Assembly (NCBI GenBank): GCA_049318685.1
Contig: JBMOFW010000066.1
Location: forward strand, 1-13,925
From: JAIXWP01 sp049318685
GTDB taxonomy: Bacteria; Bacteroidota; Bacteroidia; Flavobacteriales_D; Sanyastnellaceae
Length of the DNA: 13,925 bases
Reading direction: 5' to 3'
The notes beneath the pieces are model-generated. The model searched no databases. It saw only the letters and a list, made by a program, of their open reading frames with translations, and was not told the DNA's origin. Positions 12,792 to 13,925 of the stretch are shown here, one piece after another. Every line of letters begins with the position of its first letter. Positions within the stretch are counted from its first letter, which is position 1. The position numbers were made by a program, and so were the translations under genes.

Positions 12792-13925
12792 TCAGGAAAT
12801 CTGCTCAAAGCTTCTTTTAATAAAGGTTGTGAGTTCTTCTCCTTTCAACAATCCTTTGGCCAATAAAGCCAAATCAATCGCTTGCTTCGCCTTGGCTTTT
12901 CCAGACTCATCATTGGCCAATATCGCATTCATCAAAGGGTGATTACCATTGGCGATAATGTCGTAATTATCCGGTAACGTACCATAAAATCCACCACCAC
13001 CCATCATACTTTGCTCTTTCATACGGCGCATGAATTCATTTTGGGTTACAATGATAGGCGCTTCCGAAGGACTCAAACTTTCCACTTTGATGTGGTATTT
13101 CTTCGTGTCTACGAGTTCTTGTAATGTCGATGTCACAGTCTTTTGTTGATCTTCTGTTAAGCTCAATGGCAACAAATCATCTTTCTCGATGAGTTTGTCG
13201 ACAACATCCGCATCCACTCGCTTGAATTTCACATCATTGTGTTTTGATTCCAATTGTGAAATGAAATGCGAAGCCAATGGTGAATCCATCAATACCACTT
13301 CATAACCGCGTGAACGCGCACCATCGATGAAGCTGTGTTGTTCGTCTTTGTGCTGGGCGTATAGCACCACCACATTTCCTTGTTTATCGGTTTGATTGGC
13401 TTTGATCTTTTCTTTTAATTCTTCAAGCGTATAGTAATTTCCTTCCGTGGTTTTGAAGAGGGAGAATGAGGCCGCTTTATCCGCAAATTTTTCCTCGGTC
13501 AAAACGCCGTATTGAATGAAAACTCCTATATCGTCCCATTTTTGTTCGAAGTCAGCACGATCATTATTGAACATGCTTTGGAGTTTGTCCGCCACTTTTT
13601 TAGTAATGTGCGCTGATATCTTTTTCACATTGCCATCTTCTTGCAAATAGCTTCGGCTCACGTTGAGTGGAATATCCGGAGAGTCTACTACACCATGCAA
13701 CATGGTCAAAAACTCGGGGAGAATATTCTTTACTTCATCAGTGATAAATACTTGATTGCAATAAAGTTGAACCTTGTTTTTTTGAATTTCAAATTGATTC
13801 TTTAGTTTGGGGAAATACAAAATACCTGTGAGGTTGAACGGATAGTCAACATTGATGTGAATGTTGAATAAAGGCTCATCAAATGTCATTGGATAGAGCT
13901 CATGGTAGAAGTTGGAATAATCTTC
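12792..13925 (-). CDS. htpG: Molecular chaperone HtpG (Hsp90), C-terminal part (cut by the window edge)
   Basis: The last 377 residues of the bacterial Hsp90 are present; the reading frame is open to the right edge, so the N-terminal ATPase domain lies outside. Visible are the middle domain (FYHELYP and PLFNIHINVDYPFNLTGILY near the edge, then NILPEFLTMLHGVVDSPDIP and LNVSRSYLQED) and the C-terminal dimerisation domain with HPLMNAILANDESGKAKA and AKGLLKGEELTTFIKRS near the end. The segment KFKRVDADVVDKLIEKDD is of the type I recall from Bacteroidota. The methionine at 13889 is internal, since the frame continues upstream through family-conserved residues. No terminator is seen after the stop, so lemA may be read through from this gene. 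Confidence 0.96.
   Translation of the reverse strand, partial: EDYSNFYHELYPMTFDEPLFNIHINVDYPFNLTGILYFPKLKNQFEIQKNKVQLYCNQVFITDEVKNILPEFLTMLHGVVDSPDIPLNVSRSYLQEDGNVKKISAHITKKVADKLQSMFNNDRADFEQKWDDIGVFIQYGVLTEEKFADKAASFSLFKTTEGNYYTLEELKEKIKANQTDKQGNVVVLYAQHKDEQHSFIDGARSRGYEVVLMDSPLASHFISQLESKHNDVKFKRVDADVVDKLIEKDDLLPLSLTEDQQKTVTSTLQELVDTKKYHIKVESLSPSEAPIIVTQNEFMRRMKEQSMMGGGGFYGTLPDNYDIIANGNHPLMNAILANDESGKAKAKQAIDLALLAKGLLKGEELTTFIKRSFEQIS

Overview
The window reads as ordinary chromosomal core sequence from a member of the Bacteroidota, probably a Flavobacteriia-like or related marine or aquatic lineage (the rank below phylum is inference). The evidence is threefold. Several genes are preceded by exact matches to the Bacteroidota -7 promoter element TAnnTTTG, and most lack Shine-Dalgarno sequences. 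Secreted proteins have signal peptides ending in an A-Q cleavage site. The gene families and their neighbourhoods (pyrR-pyrB, LemA/TPM, an ECF sigma factor with a cysteine-free anti-sigma partner) are typical of that phylum. I see no tRNA or rRNA gene, insertion sequence, integrase, CRISPR array, phage gene or toxin-antitoxin pair, and no gap between genes longer than about 150 bases.

Layout. (1) 1-986, minus: pyrR then pyrB (cut by the left edge), overlapping by one base; pyrimidine salvage/regulation and synthesis. (2) 1033-2438, plus: an alpha/beta hydrolase and a secreted or membrane protein of unknown function. (3) 2440-3319, minus: two unknown genes, one small and helical, one a membrane protein with TPR-like helices. 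(4) 3471-4232, plus: a crotonase-fold (enoyl-CoA hydratase/isomerase) protein lacking one of the two usual catalytic glutamates. (5) 4233-9281, minus: six closely packed genes running from an Omp85-type outer membrane barrel through aat, a CoA-type Nudix hydrolase and a secreted TPR-like protein to an ECF sigma factor and its putative membrane anti-sigma factor. (6) 9354-10061, plus: plsC, lysophosphatidate acyltransferase. (7) 10064-13925, minus: htpG (cut by the right edge), lemA, two TPM-domain proteins (the second with a glycine-rich tail), and a TerB plus J-domain co-chaperone.

How they fit together. Blocks 5 and 6 lean toward the cell envelope: an outer membrane barrel, a phospholipid acyltransferase, and a sigma/anti-sigma/secreted-protein trio that could sense periplasmic state. 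Block 7 puts HtpG (Hsp90), a J-domain protein and the membrane-associated LemA/TPM proteins in one run, which suggests a protein-quality or envelope-stress module.

The most notable structural feature is extreme compaction. All three convergent gene pairs have stop codons 0-2 bases apart, and many same-strand genes overlap by 1, 4 or 13 bases. I did not find a clearly novel defence or mobile system. The best candidates for new biology are the ECF-locus secreted protein (its C-terminal half resembles, from memory, the soluble part of DUF2723 membrane proteins) and the LemA-TPM-TPM-TerB/J cluster.
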